Below are positions 1 through 8,743 of a stretch of 64,000 nucleotides of DNA, in pieces. The notes under the pieces are model-generated. The model was not told the DNA's origin. It saw only the letters and a program-made list of their open reading frames with translations, and ran no database searches. This stretch comes from Kordia sp. SMS9 (GTDB lineage: Bacteria > Bacteroidota > Bacteroidia > Flavobacteriales > Flavobacteriaceae), in assembly GCF_003352465.1 (NCBI RefSeq), contig NZ_CP031153.1:1726465-1790464 (forward strand), read 5' to 3'. A program made the position numbers and the translations under genes. Each line of letters starts with the position of its first letter. Position 1 is the stretch's first letter.

Positions 1-55
1 AATTTTATATGTACTCATCGGTTTACTCACGGCTGGAATTAAAAAACTCGCATAA
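1..55 (+). CDS. C-terminal tail of a probable membrane protein (partial)
   Basis: The first bases read in frame as a short hydrophobic tail (ILYVLIGLLTAGIKKLA) ending in TAA at 53-55. That stop abuts the BrnQ start codon directly (TAA then ATG), so the two genes are probably co-transcribed and perhaps translationally coupled. The tail looks like a last transmembrane helix with a short basic end. Nothing more can be said about the family because the gene starts outside the window. Confidence 0.5.
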   Translation, partial: ILYVLIGLLTAGIKKLA

Positions 56-1348
56 ATGTCACAAAATAAAGAACTTTTTATCACTGCTTTCGCCTTATTT
101 TCCATGTTTTTTGGTGCAGGAAACTTGTTATTGCCACCATTATTAGGCTACCAAGCAACTGACGAATGGTATTGGGTTACACTCGGATTTATGATTACGG
201 CAGTAGTGATTCCGATTTTTGGAATTTTAGCGCATGCGCGATTGCAAGGTTCGATGTTTGACTTTGGAAAGAAAGTGTCGCCGGTATTTAGTACGCTATT
301 TTGCATTGTAATTTATGTAATAGCCGTTGCGATTCCGTCACCAAGAACCGCCGCAGCAACCCATGAAATTTCTATATTTCCCAACTTCGGAACAGATGCT
401 TTGTTAACGAGCAGTGTGTATTTTGCCTTGGTCTTAGTTTTTGCGTTGAATCGTTCCAAAGTGCTCAATTTTATAGGCAAATTTTTAACGCCGTTGATCG
501 TCCTAATTTTATTGACCATTATCGGAATTGGGCTATTTATGCCGCACAAAGAAGTTGCGACGTCAATAATAGAAGGGTTTCCGTTGTTTGCAGGCTTGTT
601 GGAAGGCTATCAAACCTTTGATGCTATTGGCGCGGTTGTCATTGGTGGCGTCATCATTATTTCATTAAACTTAAAAGGACACAGTTCCTATGAAGAAAAA
701 AAGAAACTCATTGCCAAATCGGGTTGGATTGCTGGTTTTGGGTTGTTTGCCATGTATGCAGGATTGATATTGCTTGGATCATATTTTAGTGGCGAAATAG
801 AAGTTGACATGTCGCAAACAAATGATATGAAACGTGCTACTTTATTGCGTGGAATTAGTTTGGCGACTTTGGGAAATATTGGAACGGCTTTTTTAAGTGT
901 GCTGGTTGCGTTGGCATGTTTTACGACTGCTGTCGGAATCACCACAGGAACGGCAGATTATTTTAAAGGACTCTTTAAAAATTCGCAACAAGTATACAAT
1001 AACACAGCCATTTTTGCCTGTATTTTAGGTGTTGTTATTGGGCAATTGGATTTTCACTACATCATTATCATTGCGGTTCCTGTATTAAAATTTATCTATC
1101 CAATTACAATTGTGTTGATCTTTTTAAATGTAGTGCCACAAAAATACGCAACACCATTAGTGTTCCAAGCAGTTGTAGGAATTACGTTTATTTTCGGAGT
1201 ATTTGATGCGATCAACTTTTTCTATCCTGAAAATAGTTTCTTAATCAATTTTCGTGAAACCATTCCGTTAGGCATGTATGATTTTGGTTGGGTATTGCCA
1301 GCTTTTGTGACGTTTTTGGTGATAGGACTGATGCCGAAAAAATCATGA
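56..1348 (+). CDS. brnQ: Branched-chain amino acid carrier BrnQ (LIVCS family)
   Basis: A 430-residue integral membrane protein that should import leucine, isoleucine and valine by cation symport across the inner membrane. The N-terminus (FALFSMFFGAGNLLLPPLLG) is the characteristic first helix of the LIVCS/BrnQ family, and about twelve hydrophobic segments follow along the whole chain, matching the usual length of 430-440 residues. The start follows the stop of an upstream membrane-protein gene with no gap, which suggests an operon. No regulatory element is visible immediately upstream because the region is coding. The family call is firm; substrate preference is inferred from the family. Confidence 0.93.
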   Translation: MSQNKELFITAFALFSMFFGAGNLLLPPLLGYQATDEWYWVTLGFMITAVVIPIFGILAHARLQGSMFDFGKKVSPVFSTLFCIVIYVIAVAIPSPRTAAATHEISIFPNFGTDALLTSSVYFALVLVFALNRSKVLNFIGKFLTPLIVLILLTIIGIGLFMPHKEVATSIIEGFPLFAGLLEGYQTFDAIGAVVIGGVIIISLNLKGHSSYEEKKKLIAKSGWIAGFGLFAMYAGLILLGSYFSGEIEVDMSQTNDMKRATLLRGISLATLGNIGTAFLSVLVALACFTTAVGITTGTADYFKGLFKNSQQVYNNTAIFACILGVVIGQLDFHYIIIIAVPVLKFIYPITIVLIFLNVVPQKYATPLVFQAVVGITFIFGVFDAINFFYPENSFLINFRETIPLGMYDFGWVLPAFVTFLVIGLMPKKS

Positions 1349-1600
1349 TTCAGCATCATATAAAAAGAGGTAAAAGGAACTAAAAATATCTTTCAAATTG
1401 ACACAAGAGGCTAGATCGCTTCACTTAGGTAAGCTCAGTGTGATCGCTATTAGATTCTAGATGCTTTTGGAATTTTATAAAATGACTTCTTTAAAATAAA
1501 ATTCTTACAAATTTTATGTAATTTGCATGTCATATCGAGCGCAGTCGAGATACAAATGAAATGCAAAATTTGATAGCATACAATTATAGTTTTAATATTT
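1349..1600. other. Intergenic region with a dispersed flavobacterial repeat
   Basis: This gap has no credible gene. It carries one copy of the imperfect palindrome TCGAGCGCAGTCGAGA at 1535-1550. The same word recurs at 9524-9539, inverted at 9569-9584, and at 37523-37538. A short AAGCTCAGTG word at about 1431 also recurs near 37442. The AbiH promoter must lie here, but no convincing TAnnTTTG box was seen. Confidence 0.6.
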
Positions 1601-2845
1601 ATGAACAAACTCATCATCGCAGGAAACGGATTTGATTTAGCCCATGGATTGCCAACATCCTACAATCATTTTATGGATGCTTTTTGGCGGGATTTGAAGG
1701 AGAATCAGGATGATGATTTGGTAAAAGAAGTTGTTTATTTAGATCCTATTTTTCAAGATCATTTTGACGAGGGAGAAATTTTAAACTTTAAAGATTTTGA
1801 GTCTAATATTCATAAATACTTACAAAACAATCTTCGGGGTTTTGAATATCAATTGGAGAAATATAGTTTTTCTCAAAGAGGAATGTCAAGATCTTATGGA
1901 AAAGAAGTCGTATTGTTCAAGTTTAAAAACAAATTCTTTAAAGAATTAAACGAAACGCAGTCCATTCAAAATTGGGTATATGTTGAAAATGAGTATTATC
2001 AAGCATTAAAAAGTATTTGTAAAGATGAAGAATTAGAAGCTCGTCAAAAGAGAGAAAGAGTTATAAAACTTCATGAAGAATTTGAGCAAGTGAAGCAGTT
2101 GCTTGAAATATATCTAAAACAGAAAGTTGTTGAAACTTATGATTTTAATGCTTTCAGTGAAAAAGATCATCCTAAACCTTTTAATATATTAAGACGTTTT
2201 GTCGGGAAAGAGAGTAACGAAGAGAAGTTAAAGTTGGCAAGTGAGTTTTCAGATCGTGATGATGAAAAATTTATGTTTGATTTAGATCCATCTGAATCTA
2301 AAAAACAGAAAGTTGTAAAATTTAACAGCTATATAGTAAATTTCAATTACACACCAACTTTTGTTAATTATTGTGGATATCTATTACTTGAAGAGAAACA
2401 GCTTGCTCATATAAATCATATTCACGGTGAACTAAGTGAAGAAAACATTGTCTTCGGCTTCGGAGACGAAATGGACGAAGATTACAAACTTATCGAAGAC
2501 ATGGACGATAACGAATATCTACGGTATTTTAAGTCATTTCAATACTCTCAAAATTCCAATTATAAAGATATTTTGCGTTACATAAATTCTGAAAAGTTTC
2601 AAGTGATTATCATGGGGCATTCTTGTGGACTTTCAGATAGGGTTTTACTAAATACTATTTTTGAACATGACAATTGCCGTTCTATTAAAGTATTTTATTA
2701 TCAAAATGGTGAGTATGATAATTATACCGAGATTGTTCAAAACATTTCAAGGCATTTTAATGATAAGAAACTCATGCGAACTAAAATTGTAGAGAAAACC
2801 TTGTGTGAACCCATGCCGCAGATTCAATTGCCGAAGAAGAAGTAG
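1601..2845 (+). CDS. AbiH family abortive-infection protein
   Basis: A 414-residue soluble protein whose N-terminus, IIAGNGFDLAHGLPTSY, is the signature of the AbiH family (bacteriophage abortive infection). The glycine-rich stretch may form a nucleotide-binding turn, but the family's biochemistry is poorly defined. The family's conserved C-terminal part is also visible: FNYTPTF near residue 250, a HIHG motif near 275 and IIMGHSCGLSDR near 340. The middle is charged and probably helical. The gene stands alone between repeat-containing spacers, as such defence genes often do. No toxin-antitoxin or restriction partner is adjacent. Family assignment is confident; a role in phage defence is inferred from the founding lactococcal member. 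Confidence 0.85.
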   Translation: MNKLIIAGNGFDLAHGLPTSYNHFMDAFWRDLKENQDDDLVKEVVYLDPIFQDHFDEGEILNFKDFESNIHKYLQNNLRGFEYQLEKYSFSQRGMSRSYGKEVVLFKFKNKFFKELNETQSIQNWVYVENEYYQALKSICKDEELEARQKRERVIKLHEEFEQVKQLLEIYLKQKVVETYDFNAFSEKDHPKPFNILRRFVGKESNEEKLKLASEFSDRDDEKFMFDLDPSESKKQKVVKFNSYIVNFNYTPTFVNYCGYLLLEEKQLAHINHIHGELSEENIVFGFGDEMDEDYKLIEDMDDNEYLRYFKSFQYSQNSNYKDILRYINSEKFQVIIMGHSCGLSDRVLLNTIFEHDNCRSIKVFYYQNGEYDNYTEIVQNISRHFNDKKLMRTKIVEKTLCEPMPQIQLPKKK

Positions 2846-3127
2846 TTTCAAAGTACTTCTCGATACTATTTTCTGCATTTCATTTCGACTACGCTCAATG
2901 TAAACATTACGAAATTTAATCGAAGTAGCGGACAGTAATAAGAAAAATAATTCGTGTATTCGTGGTAAAAAAATAAAGAAACTAGTGAGTTCAATCTTTT
3001 AATCAAAATCGCTTGCTTTTGTGATAGAAATCGAACTGACGTTTGAGATTTGTAAAAGTGAATACGTAAACAAAAACCATTTTTAACGACCAAAGAAACG
3101 TCAATCGAACTAAAAAGAAAAACACAG
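2846..3127. other. Intergenic spacer with a degenerate repeat
   Basis: The spacer between the AbiH gene and the AraC gene contains TTCGACTACGCTCAATG at 2884-2900, a degenerate relative of the dispersed TCGAGCGCAGTCGAGA repeat in inverted orientation. No small gene, terminator or clear promoter was recognised. Confidence 0.4.
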
Positions 3128-3973
3128 ATGGCAATTCAAAATATTACCAATTACACCTATCAAAATACGTTTTCATTGAGCGTTGTGCAATTTGAAAAAG
3201 CCTGTGTCGTTGAGCAACCTGAACAAGTAGATGCGTATACGATTTATTGGATTAAAGACGGAAAAGGAACGTATTTTATTGACTTTGAAGAATATACATT
3301 TGATGGAAATATCATTTTCTTTTTGTCGCCAGGACAAGTATTTACGGTAAGTTCAGAGGAAATTAAAGAAGCCTATAAATTATCGTTTCAGCGTGATTTT
3401 TATTGTATTCAAACGCATGACAAGGAAATTTCGTGCAATGGCGTTTTGTTTAATGCTGTATATGACACGCCGTATGTGATTCCGAAATCGAAAGATGTAC
3501 AGCGATTGAGTTTGCTATTAGAAGATTTGATGGAAGAATTTAACAATGAAAATTCTGGGCAGTACGATATGTTGCAAAGCTATTTGAAGCAATTCATCAT
3601 TCATTCCGTACGTGTGAAGAAAAATGATTTTGTAGTGAAAGAAGCTAAGGAAACCAAATTGTACAAAGATTTTAGTGTATTGGTAGAGCAGAACTTCAAA
3701 AAAATGCACTCCGTTTCTGCGTATGCAGATCGCTTGGGAATGTCGCCAAAATCCATTGCCAAGCATTTTCAAAAACTCGGAACTACGACGCCGAGCGATT
3801 TTATTAAAAACCGAATCATCTTAGAAGCCAAACGTCAATTGTTATATTCGGAACAAACCGTTAAAGAAATTGCTTTTGATTTAGGGTTTAATGATCCTGC
3901 GTATTTTTCACGTTTTTTTACCAAAGTTCTTCAAAAATCACCACTGAATTTTAAGGCGGAATATAAGAAGTAA
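3128..3973 (+). CDS. AraC family transcriptional regulator
   Basis: A 281-residue DNA-binding regulator. The N-terminal 150 residues form a small beta-rich sensing domain of the AraC cupin type (IYWIKDGKGTYFIDFEEY). The C-terminal ~95 residues hold the two helix-turn-helix units of the AraC family, with YADRLGMSPKSIAKHFQK as the first and EIAFDLGFNDPAYFSRFF as the second. The latter is the canonical GFxDxxYFSRxF signature. It is transcribed alone; the neighbours are AbiH upstream and a long repeat-rich spacer downstream. Its ligand and targets are not apparent. It could control the CMD/cupredoxin genes further downstream, but that is speculation from proximity. Confidence 0.9.
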   Translation: MAIQNITNYTYQNTFSLSVVQFEKACVVEQPEQVDAYTIYWIKDGKGTYFIDFEEYTFDGNIIFFLSPGQVFTVSSEEIKEAYKLSFQRDFYCIQTHDKEISCNGVLFNAVYDTPYVIPKSKDVQRLSLLLEDLMEEFNNENSGQYDMLQSYLKQFIIHSVRVKKNDFVVKEAKETKLYKDFSVLVEQNFKKMHSVSAYADRLGMSPKSIAKHFQKLGTTTPSDFIKNRIILEAKRQLLYSEQTVKEIAFDLGFNDPAYFSRFFTKVLQKSPLNFKAEYKK

Positions 3974-4736
3974 TTAGACTCGCTGGCGATTTTAGAATTG
4001 GCTGCGCCTACTTAGATTGTTAGATGCGCCTCGCTTTTAGCATTTCAGTTAGAATTTTCACGGGTTCTCAGAACTCGACTAATACCCAATACCAAATACC
4101 TGAAATATTAGATGCGCTTTGCTTCGGCAAACTCAGCACAAGTGCTGTTAGAATTTTGGTATTGCTTCGCTTTTGGTATGTTGGTACGTTTCTAAGTGAA
4201 TCTTGAGTTTTGTTTGAAACGAATTGCTACATTTTTAAATTTTCAAATTGCTACATTGTTAGACGTGCTTTCGCTGTTAGACTTGTTCCTGCATAGAAAG
4301 AAATTCCTTAGAAATGCTTTGCATTGGTTTTCTTATAAAATTTCAAATGGTTCTTAGAGCTTGACTAATACCCAACACCAAATCCCTAATACCTGAATCA
4401 AGTTCAGTTTAACGAAAGCTTTTCTAAATATATTATTTGAAATAGTATGAAGTTACAACCTGTTTCTTGAAATACGCTACTTACAATTGTTGTTACGATA
4501 GTTACTTTAAAACCTTCTCAATACTAATATCTCATTACTCAAAACTTATCTAAAACCCTAAAAATCTCCCACAATTCCCATTTGTCCAAACCTTAGGAAC
4601 TTTTGTCCATTTTTTGAAGCGTGTTTGCGCCGCATCTTTGTACTGTTCAAATGATGCATCGATAAGTTCGGCAACATTTATCAAATAGAAAGTAATATTT
4701 CAAAAGAAATTGAAAACAAAACTAAAACCGAATAGT
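3974..4736. repeat. Long repeat-rich intergenic region
   Basis: About 760 bases without a credible gene. Two related ~45-base copies lie at 4063-4103 and 4349-4396; both contain CTAATACCCAA followed by an ACCAAAT and CCTGA tail. A further word, CTCAATACTAATATCTCA at 4517-4534, belongs to a repeat family also found at 19019-19050, 28120-28142 and 37392-37405. A possible -7 box (CATCTTTG, 4633-4640) lies about 100 bases before the small CPNCW gene. The open frame at 4024-4206 is judged repeat-derived. Confidence 0.5.
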
Positions 4737-4835
4737 ATGAAAAATTTACAAAACACCGTTTGCCCAAACTGCTGGGGATATCAAGAATATGATGAACTAG
4801 TAACCGAGCGTCAAATCTGCGGAAGCGAACAATAA
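4737..4835 (+). CDS. 32-residue CPNCW peptide upstream of the CMD-family gene
   Basis: An ATG at 4737 opens a 32-codon frame ending in TAA at 4835. The product contains CPNCWGYQEYDELV, a CxxC followed by WG and an acidic-aromatic tail, and a third cysteine near the end. It resembles a zinc-knuckle-like small protein that I recall, without a search, upstream of carboxymuconolactone decarboxylase genes in related bacteria. The copies I recall are longer, so this one may be truncated. It lies 71 bases before the AhpD-like gene in the same direction, which supports a shared transcript. The function is unknown; metal binding or a redox role with the CxxC-containing neighbour is a guess. Confidence 0.5.
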   Translation: MKNLQNTVCPNCWGYQEYDELVTERQICGSEQ

Positions 4836-4906
4836 AACAAACAAAAATTAATACTAATAGAAGATTCCTGCCTTCGCAGGAATGAAAAATTAAAATTTAA
4901 AACATT

Positions 4907-5464
4907 ATGAGTACACGAATTGAAACTTTAAACCCAGAAACAACGACAGGCGAAGCAAAAGAATTATTTAACGCCGTACAAAAGAAATTAGGATTTATTC
5001 CAAACCTAATTAAAGTATTTGGAAATTCTCCAGCAACCCTAAAATCCTATTTGAGCTTAGGCGAATTGACGGCAAGCGGAAATTTTAACAACAAATTCAG
5101 AGAGCAGTTGGCATTAGCGATTGCAGAAGAAAATTCATGTAATTACTGTTTATCGGCACACACGGCCATTGGAAAAATGAACGGTTTGTCGGAAGAACAA
5201 ACAGAAGCTAGCAGACAAGGATTTGCAAACGACGCCAAAGTACAGGCAGGATTGCAATTTGCGCAAAGCGTTACCAAAAATAGAGGAAACGTAGTAGGAG
5301 AAGAAATTGCAGCCGTAAAAGCAGCAGGTTATACCGATGGCGATATTTTAGAAATTGTGTTGAATGTGGTGTCAAACACTTTAACTAATTACGTAAATCA
5401 TATTGCAGAAACGGAAATTGATTTTCCAAAAGTAGAAACAGGAAAATTTGTGGTCACACAATAA
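4907..5464 (+). CDS. Carboxymuconolactone decarboxylase/AhpD-like family protein
   Basis: A 185-residue all-helical protein of the CMD/AhpD fold. The redox motif SCNYCLSAHTAIG gives Cys78, Cys81 and His85, the arrangement used by alkylhydroperoxidase AhpD for peroxide reduction, so a peroxidase or disulfide reductase role is more likely than true decarboxylation. The N-terminal segment (KKLGFIPNLIKVFGNSPATL) is typical of the peroxidase-related subgroup. It follows the 32-residue CPNCW peptide by 71 bases and precedes a secreted cupredoxin-like gene by 94 bases, all on the plus strand, which suggests a small oxidative-stress operon. The electron donor is not evident. Confidence 0.88.
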   Translation: MSTRIETLNPETTTGEAKELFNAVQKKLGFIPNLIKVFGNSPATLKSYLSLGELTASGNFNNKFREQLALAIAEENSCNYCLSAHTAIGKMNGLSEEQTEASRQGFANDAKVQAGLQFAQSVTKNRGNVVGEEIAAVKAAGYTDGDILEIVLNVVSNTLTNYVNHIAETEIDFPKVETGKFVVTQ

Positions 5465-5558
5465 AGCATAAAATTTAGGACGTACGCTGAGCGAAATTGA
5501 AGCGTGCGTTCACACTTAAAAATTTACACAAAAACAAGCATTTTAAAAATAGAAAACA

Positions 5559-5957
5559 ATGAAAAAAATAATCACAATTTTAGTACTATTCGTAGGCTTT
5601 TCAATGACGACACAAGCACAGAACAGCATGATGAAGAAAGAAACGATGATGAAAAAAGAGATCAAAACGGTTTCTTTAGAACAAACGAAAGGCGAATTCA
5701 CACAAAAATCAATTACCCTTTCTGCAGGAACGTATGTTTTCCAAATTGCGAATGCGAATGTTGGACACGATGTAGGATTTGTGTTAGCGCCGAAAGGAAA
5801 AACAGATGCTTCAAACCATATTAAAAACGCGTATGTAACCGAAGTGGTAAAAAATAACACGACAGGACATTCTAAAGAAGTGACCTTAGTAAAAGGTGAA
5901 TACGTATACTTTTGCCCCCTAAATCCAACGCCCCAATATATCTTACTAGTAGAATAA
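5559..5957 (+). CDS. Secreted cupredoxin-like protein
   Basis: A 132-residue exported protein. MKKIITILVLFVGFSMTTQAQ is a clear Sec signal peptide, so the mature protein should be periplasmic or secreted. The rest is a beta-sandwich of the plastocyanin/azurin class, with GTYVFQIANANVGHDVGF near the first copper-ligand position and VYFCPLNPTPQYILLVE at the end. Blue-copper proteins use a late Cys, His and Met cluster. Here Cys is present, but the expected His position reads Gln and no Met follows, so a normal type 1 copper site may be absent. A Met/Lys-rich stretch (MMKKETMMKKE) follows the signal peptide. A good terminator sits right after the stop. Confidence 0.75.
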   Translation: MKKIITILVLFVGFSMTTQAQNSMMKKETMMKKEIKTVSLEQTKGEFTQKSITLSAGTYVFQIANANVGHDVGFVLAPKGKTDASNHIKNAYVTEVVKNNTTGHSKEVTLVKGEYVYFCPLNPTPQYILLVE

Positions 5958-5989
5958 CTGTTATTGTTTTTTCATGATTAATAGTTGGA

Positions 5990-6018
5990 ATGCGAACTCG
6001 AAAGGGTTCGCTTTTTTA
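5990..6018 (+). terminator. Rho-independent terminator after the cupredoxin-like gene
   Basis: GCGAAC at 5992-5997 pairs with GTTCGC at 6006-6011, closing an 8-base loop, followed by six T residues. It sits between two convergent genes and works best in the plus direction. Confidence 0.8.
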
Positions 6019-8034
6019 TTATATCTTAATCAACTTTTTAATGACCGTTTTGCCGGTATTGGTACGAATGTTTACAAAATACACACCGCTTGATATATCG
6101 TTAATGTCAATACGATTTTGAATTTGATTTTTGAGCGTCACGCTTTTTACTACTTTCCCATTGATGTCAATAATGGTAATGTTTTCTAGCAATATACCTT
6201 CGTTTGCTGCAATGGTAATTTCATTTTGCGCAGGATTTGGATACATGCTGATCAAAGTGTCTAATGCTGGCAATTCTGCTGTTGATAAAACATTGTTTTC
6301 ATAAATTTTCACATTTCTATAAAAAGAAGTAGCATCGTTGTAACTTCCGCCACCAGGATAATTATTGTTTGTAAACGTATTGTTAAACGAATCGTTATCC
6401 GCAGCAAAAAATAAATATGGCGCATTTCCTGTAAATACTTGTCCAATAGGAATGTTGTAATGTTTGAAAGTATATTGATCAGCGTCTGTATAGTTGTTAA
6501 AATCAAGATTGTAAATCGCTGAAGCTGATACGTTTTGAAAACCATATAATTTATACGCAAGCAACGGATCGAGTGTTAAATCATCATCAATTCCGATGTA
6601 ATGAATTTCTCCATCAATTGTGCTCATAAAGTCAAATTCGATCACCGTATTTGGTGTAATAGTATAATTGATCGCAATAGCTTTCCAACCATTTGTAGCT
6701 ACATATAACGTTGCTCCATTATCATACACATCCGAAACACCATTGTCTTGTGCAACATCATAGGTTACAATAGTTTCTGTACTAAAATCTATAATTGGTA
6801 ATGTTGTATCGCATGCATCAAGTTCTGTTGGATTCGCATCTACATTTACATCAGGATAACCGTTACAGGCATCCAAACTGTCGCAAACACCATCGCCGTC
6901 GCTATCATTGTTAGGATCGTTCGGACACGGATCGCAGGCATCAGGAATGTTGTCTAAATCGCTATCCAATCCGGAAGTACAACCGTATAACGTAGTTAGT
7001 ACATTGTCAATGCTCCACAAGTTATTTCTATCTGCAACAGTAGAATTCAGCGCAGCTTCCATGCGTACTTTTTGTCCTTGCGTAAACATAGCGTAGGTTG
7101 CTGCTGTATAATCCATCATATTGGTCAAATTGTCTACACTTCCGCAATTAATTACAGCGCCAGGTCCGGGATAATTGTCCAAATCGCTAATGGCATTTCC
7201 TTTGGTGTTTGGCGTATCGGTCACAGAATCATCAAAACTGCAATACACAGCATCTCCATTTCCACCAGCATTTGCCCAAATATGATATACGTTGAGCCAA
7301 TGTCCGACTTCATGTGCTAAGTTATGAAACCAATTTTGCACCATTTCTCCGTGTTCTCCAAAAGCCCAAGCAGACATTACGTGTCCGTCTAAATACGCAT
7401 TTGCAGGATCGGCTACATTTGGCGGAAACGTGGCAAAACCCGAAGTTCCACTACCATCAACTGCTTGTCGCACAACGTAAATGTTAAAGTATTTTTCGCG
7501 TGGCCAATGATAAATTAATCGCATATTAGGATCATTTCCGCGGAACGTGTAAAAACCATCTATTTGTCGGTCAATTCCATTGGTTGGATTTCCTTGCGGA
7601 TCAAATTTTGCTAAGACAAAGCGGAGTTTTTTTGTGTTAAACCCGGCGCGAACTGGCAGAAAACTTGGATCAATATTGGGATCAAAAGCGGTGGTTCCTG
7701 CAAAGAAAAGATTCAGCGATTCAATGGCTCTTTCCACGGCAGCATCCGAAATATTTTCAACGCCATTATTGTGGATAATGTGAACCACGACAGGAATAAT
7801 ATAATCTGTTCCAATCGTGAGTTCTTCCACATTGATCAAATCTTCTGTGGTTGGACTCGCTTGAAATGTATTGGTAAATTGTTCTAGTTGTTGAAATGCG
7901 GGATTGTTTTCAGGCCGCAATTCAGGGTGTGTAGCATATAATTGTTGCTGCACAATATCTTGTCCGCAGGGTTGTTGTGCATACGAAAAGAAGAGCATAC
8001 AAAAAAGGAAAATACAGCTTAGTGATTTTTTCAT
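6019..8034 (-). CDS. Secreted M43-family zinc metalloprotease with T9SS sorting domain
   Basis: A 671-residue secreted protease. The start at 8034 gives a clean signal peptide (MKKSLSCIFLFCMLFFSYAQ); an in-frame ATG 39 bases upstream would add a charged extension and is less likely. HEVGHWLNVYH at residues 241-251 is the HExxHxxGxxH zinc motif of the pappalysin/cytophagalysin (M43B) group, followed by NMMDYT, the Met-turn. A short run of Asp-rich thrombospondin type 3-like calcium loops (DSDLDNIPDACDPC) follows, then a beta-sandwich region. The last ~75 residues (MYPNPAQNEITI to VIKKLIKI) are a T9SS type A sorting domain. It probably digests proteins or peptides outside the cell. It is transcribed alone. 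Confidence 0.93.
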   Translation of the reverse strand: MKKSLSCIFLFCMLFFSYAQQPCGQDIVQQQLYATHPELRPENNPAFQQLEQFTNTFQASPTTEDLINVEELTIGTDYIIPVVVHIIHNNGVENISDAAVERAIESLNLFFAGTTAFDPNIDPSFLPVRAGFNTKKLRFVLAKFDPQGNPTNGIDRQIDGFYTFRGNDPNMRLIYHWPREKYFNIYVVRQAVDGSGTSGFATFPPNVADPANAYLDGHVMSAWAFGEHGEMVQNWFHNLAHEVGHWLNVYHIWANAGGNGDAVYCSFDDSVTDTPNTKGNAISDLDNYPGPGAVINCGSVDNLTNMMDYTAATYAMFTQGQKVRMEAALNSTVADRNNLWSIDNVLTTLYGCTSGLDSDLDNIPDACDPCPNDPNNDSDGDGVCDSLDACNGYPDVNVDANPTELDACDTTLPIIDFSTETIVTYDVAQDNGVSDVYDNGATLYVATNGWKAIAINYTITPNTVIEFDFMSTIDGEIHYIGIDDDLTLDPLLAYKLYGFQNVSASAIYNLDFNNYTDADQYTFKHYNIPIGQVFTGNAPYLFFAADNDSFNNTFTNNNYPGGGSYNDATSFYRNVKIYENNVLSTAELPALDTLISMYPNPAQNEITIAANEGILLENITIIDINGKVVKSVTLKNQIQNRIDINDISSGVYFVNIRTNTGKTVIKKLIKI

Positions 8035-8119
8035 AATAATGAGGTCGGTTATTACAAAAATATGCCTTTTCAAAAAAGAAACGGTTAACTTCCCTAAAAT
8101 CTTTTAGTTAGCTGTTTTT

Positions 8120-8710
8120 TTAGGTGTGAATGTGTAACTGAATGTCCAATCCGTTCAATTTATGATGGATGTCGTCAATCTTTTTTTGCAACGTTTTTGG
8201 ATTGATGGTAAGGTTGGGAAAAATTGTAGCATCTGGTTTTACGATGATTTTTGTGTACTTTTCTTTTTCGTCGCTTCCGCAGATAGTACGCGTTTCGGTT
8301 GTACCTTCTTTAAATAAAAATTCTCCTTTTTGCCCGTTTGAATAGGTGAGGAGTTTGCACCATTCAGATGTAGCATTGATTCGTATCAAACCAATCAATT
8401 CGCCAAGACCAGATTCTTGAGCCTTTTTCTTCCATAGCGCTACAGATTTGGTAATTTTTAACAAAGTAACTTCTGCTTGAGTTATATCTCCATCATAATC
8501 TTCGTAAATTTCTAAAGACATTCCTGTGTTAAATTCAATAGAAAAATGATCCGCATAAACGTTCACGGTAATAATTGTGCATTTTTGATCAATCGCATAT
8601 TGAATAATTTCTAGCGGAAGAGAATCGAGTGTTTTTTCTTCAAAAAGTGTTTTAAAATACATTTGCGGACGCATGCGAATGTGTTCAGATGGTTCAATGT
8701 GGCGAATCAT
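8120..8710 (-). CDS. Degenerate GyrB/ParE-like ATPase-domain protein
   Basis: A 196-residue cytoplasmic protein. Its N-terminus, HIRMRPQMYF, copies the HIRKRPGMYIG motif that opens the GHKL ATPase of DNA gyrase B and ParE, and LPLEIIQYAID falls where GyrB has its VVDNSIDE N-box. The N-box Asn and following acidic residues are missing, and no clear GxGxG ATP lid is seen, so it is probably not an active ATPase. The protein stops at less than half the length of the GyrB ATPase region plus transducer. The gene lies 33 bases downstream of an unknown gene in the same direction, suggesting an operon. Homology is inferred from motif resemblance only; function is unknown. Confidence 0.5.
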   Translation of the reverse strand: MIRHIEPSEHIRMRPQMYFKTLFEEKTLDSLPLEIIQYAIDQKCTIITVNVYADHFSIEFNTGMSLEIYEDYDGDITQAEVTLLKITKSVALWKKKAQESGLGELIGLIRINATSEWCKLLTYSNGQKGEFLFKEGTTETRTICGSDEKEKYTKIIVKPDATIFPNLTINPKTLQKKIDDIHHKLNGLDIQLHIHT

Positions 8711-8743
8711 ACTATATGTCTTTTTTTATATACTAGTTACGTG

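Noticed and set aside
4024..4206. A 60-codon frame in the repeat-rich spacer
   Set aside because: It overlaps repeated words (TAATACCCAATACC family) and has no recognisable domain, no promoter and no repeat-independent conservation cue.
5504..5824. A 106-codon frame overlapping the cupredoxin-like gene
   Set aside because: It overlaps the gene starting at 5559 in another frame, with charge-rich, non-coherent sequence; the 5559 frame has a signal peptide and a cupredoxin-like pattern.
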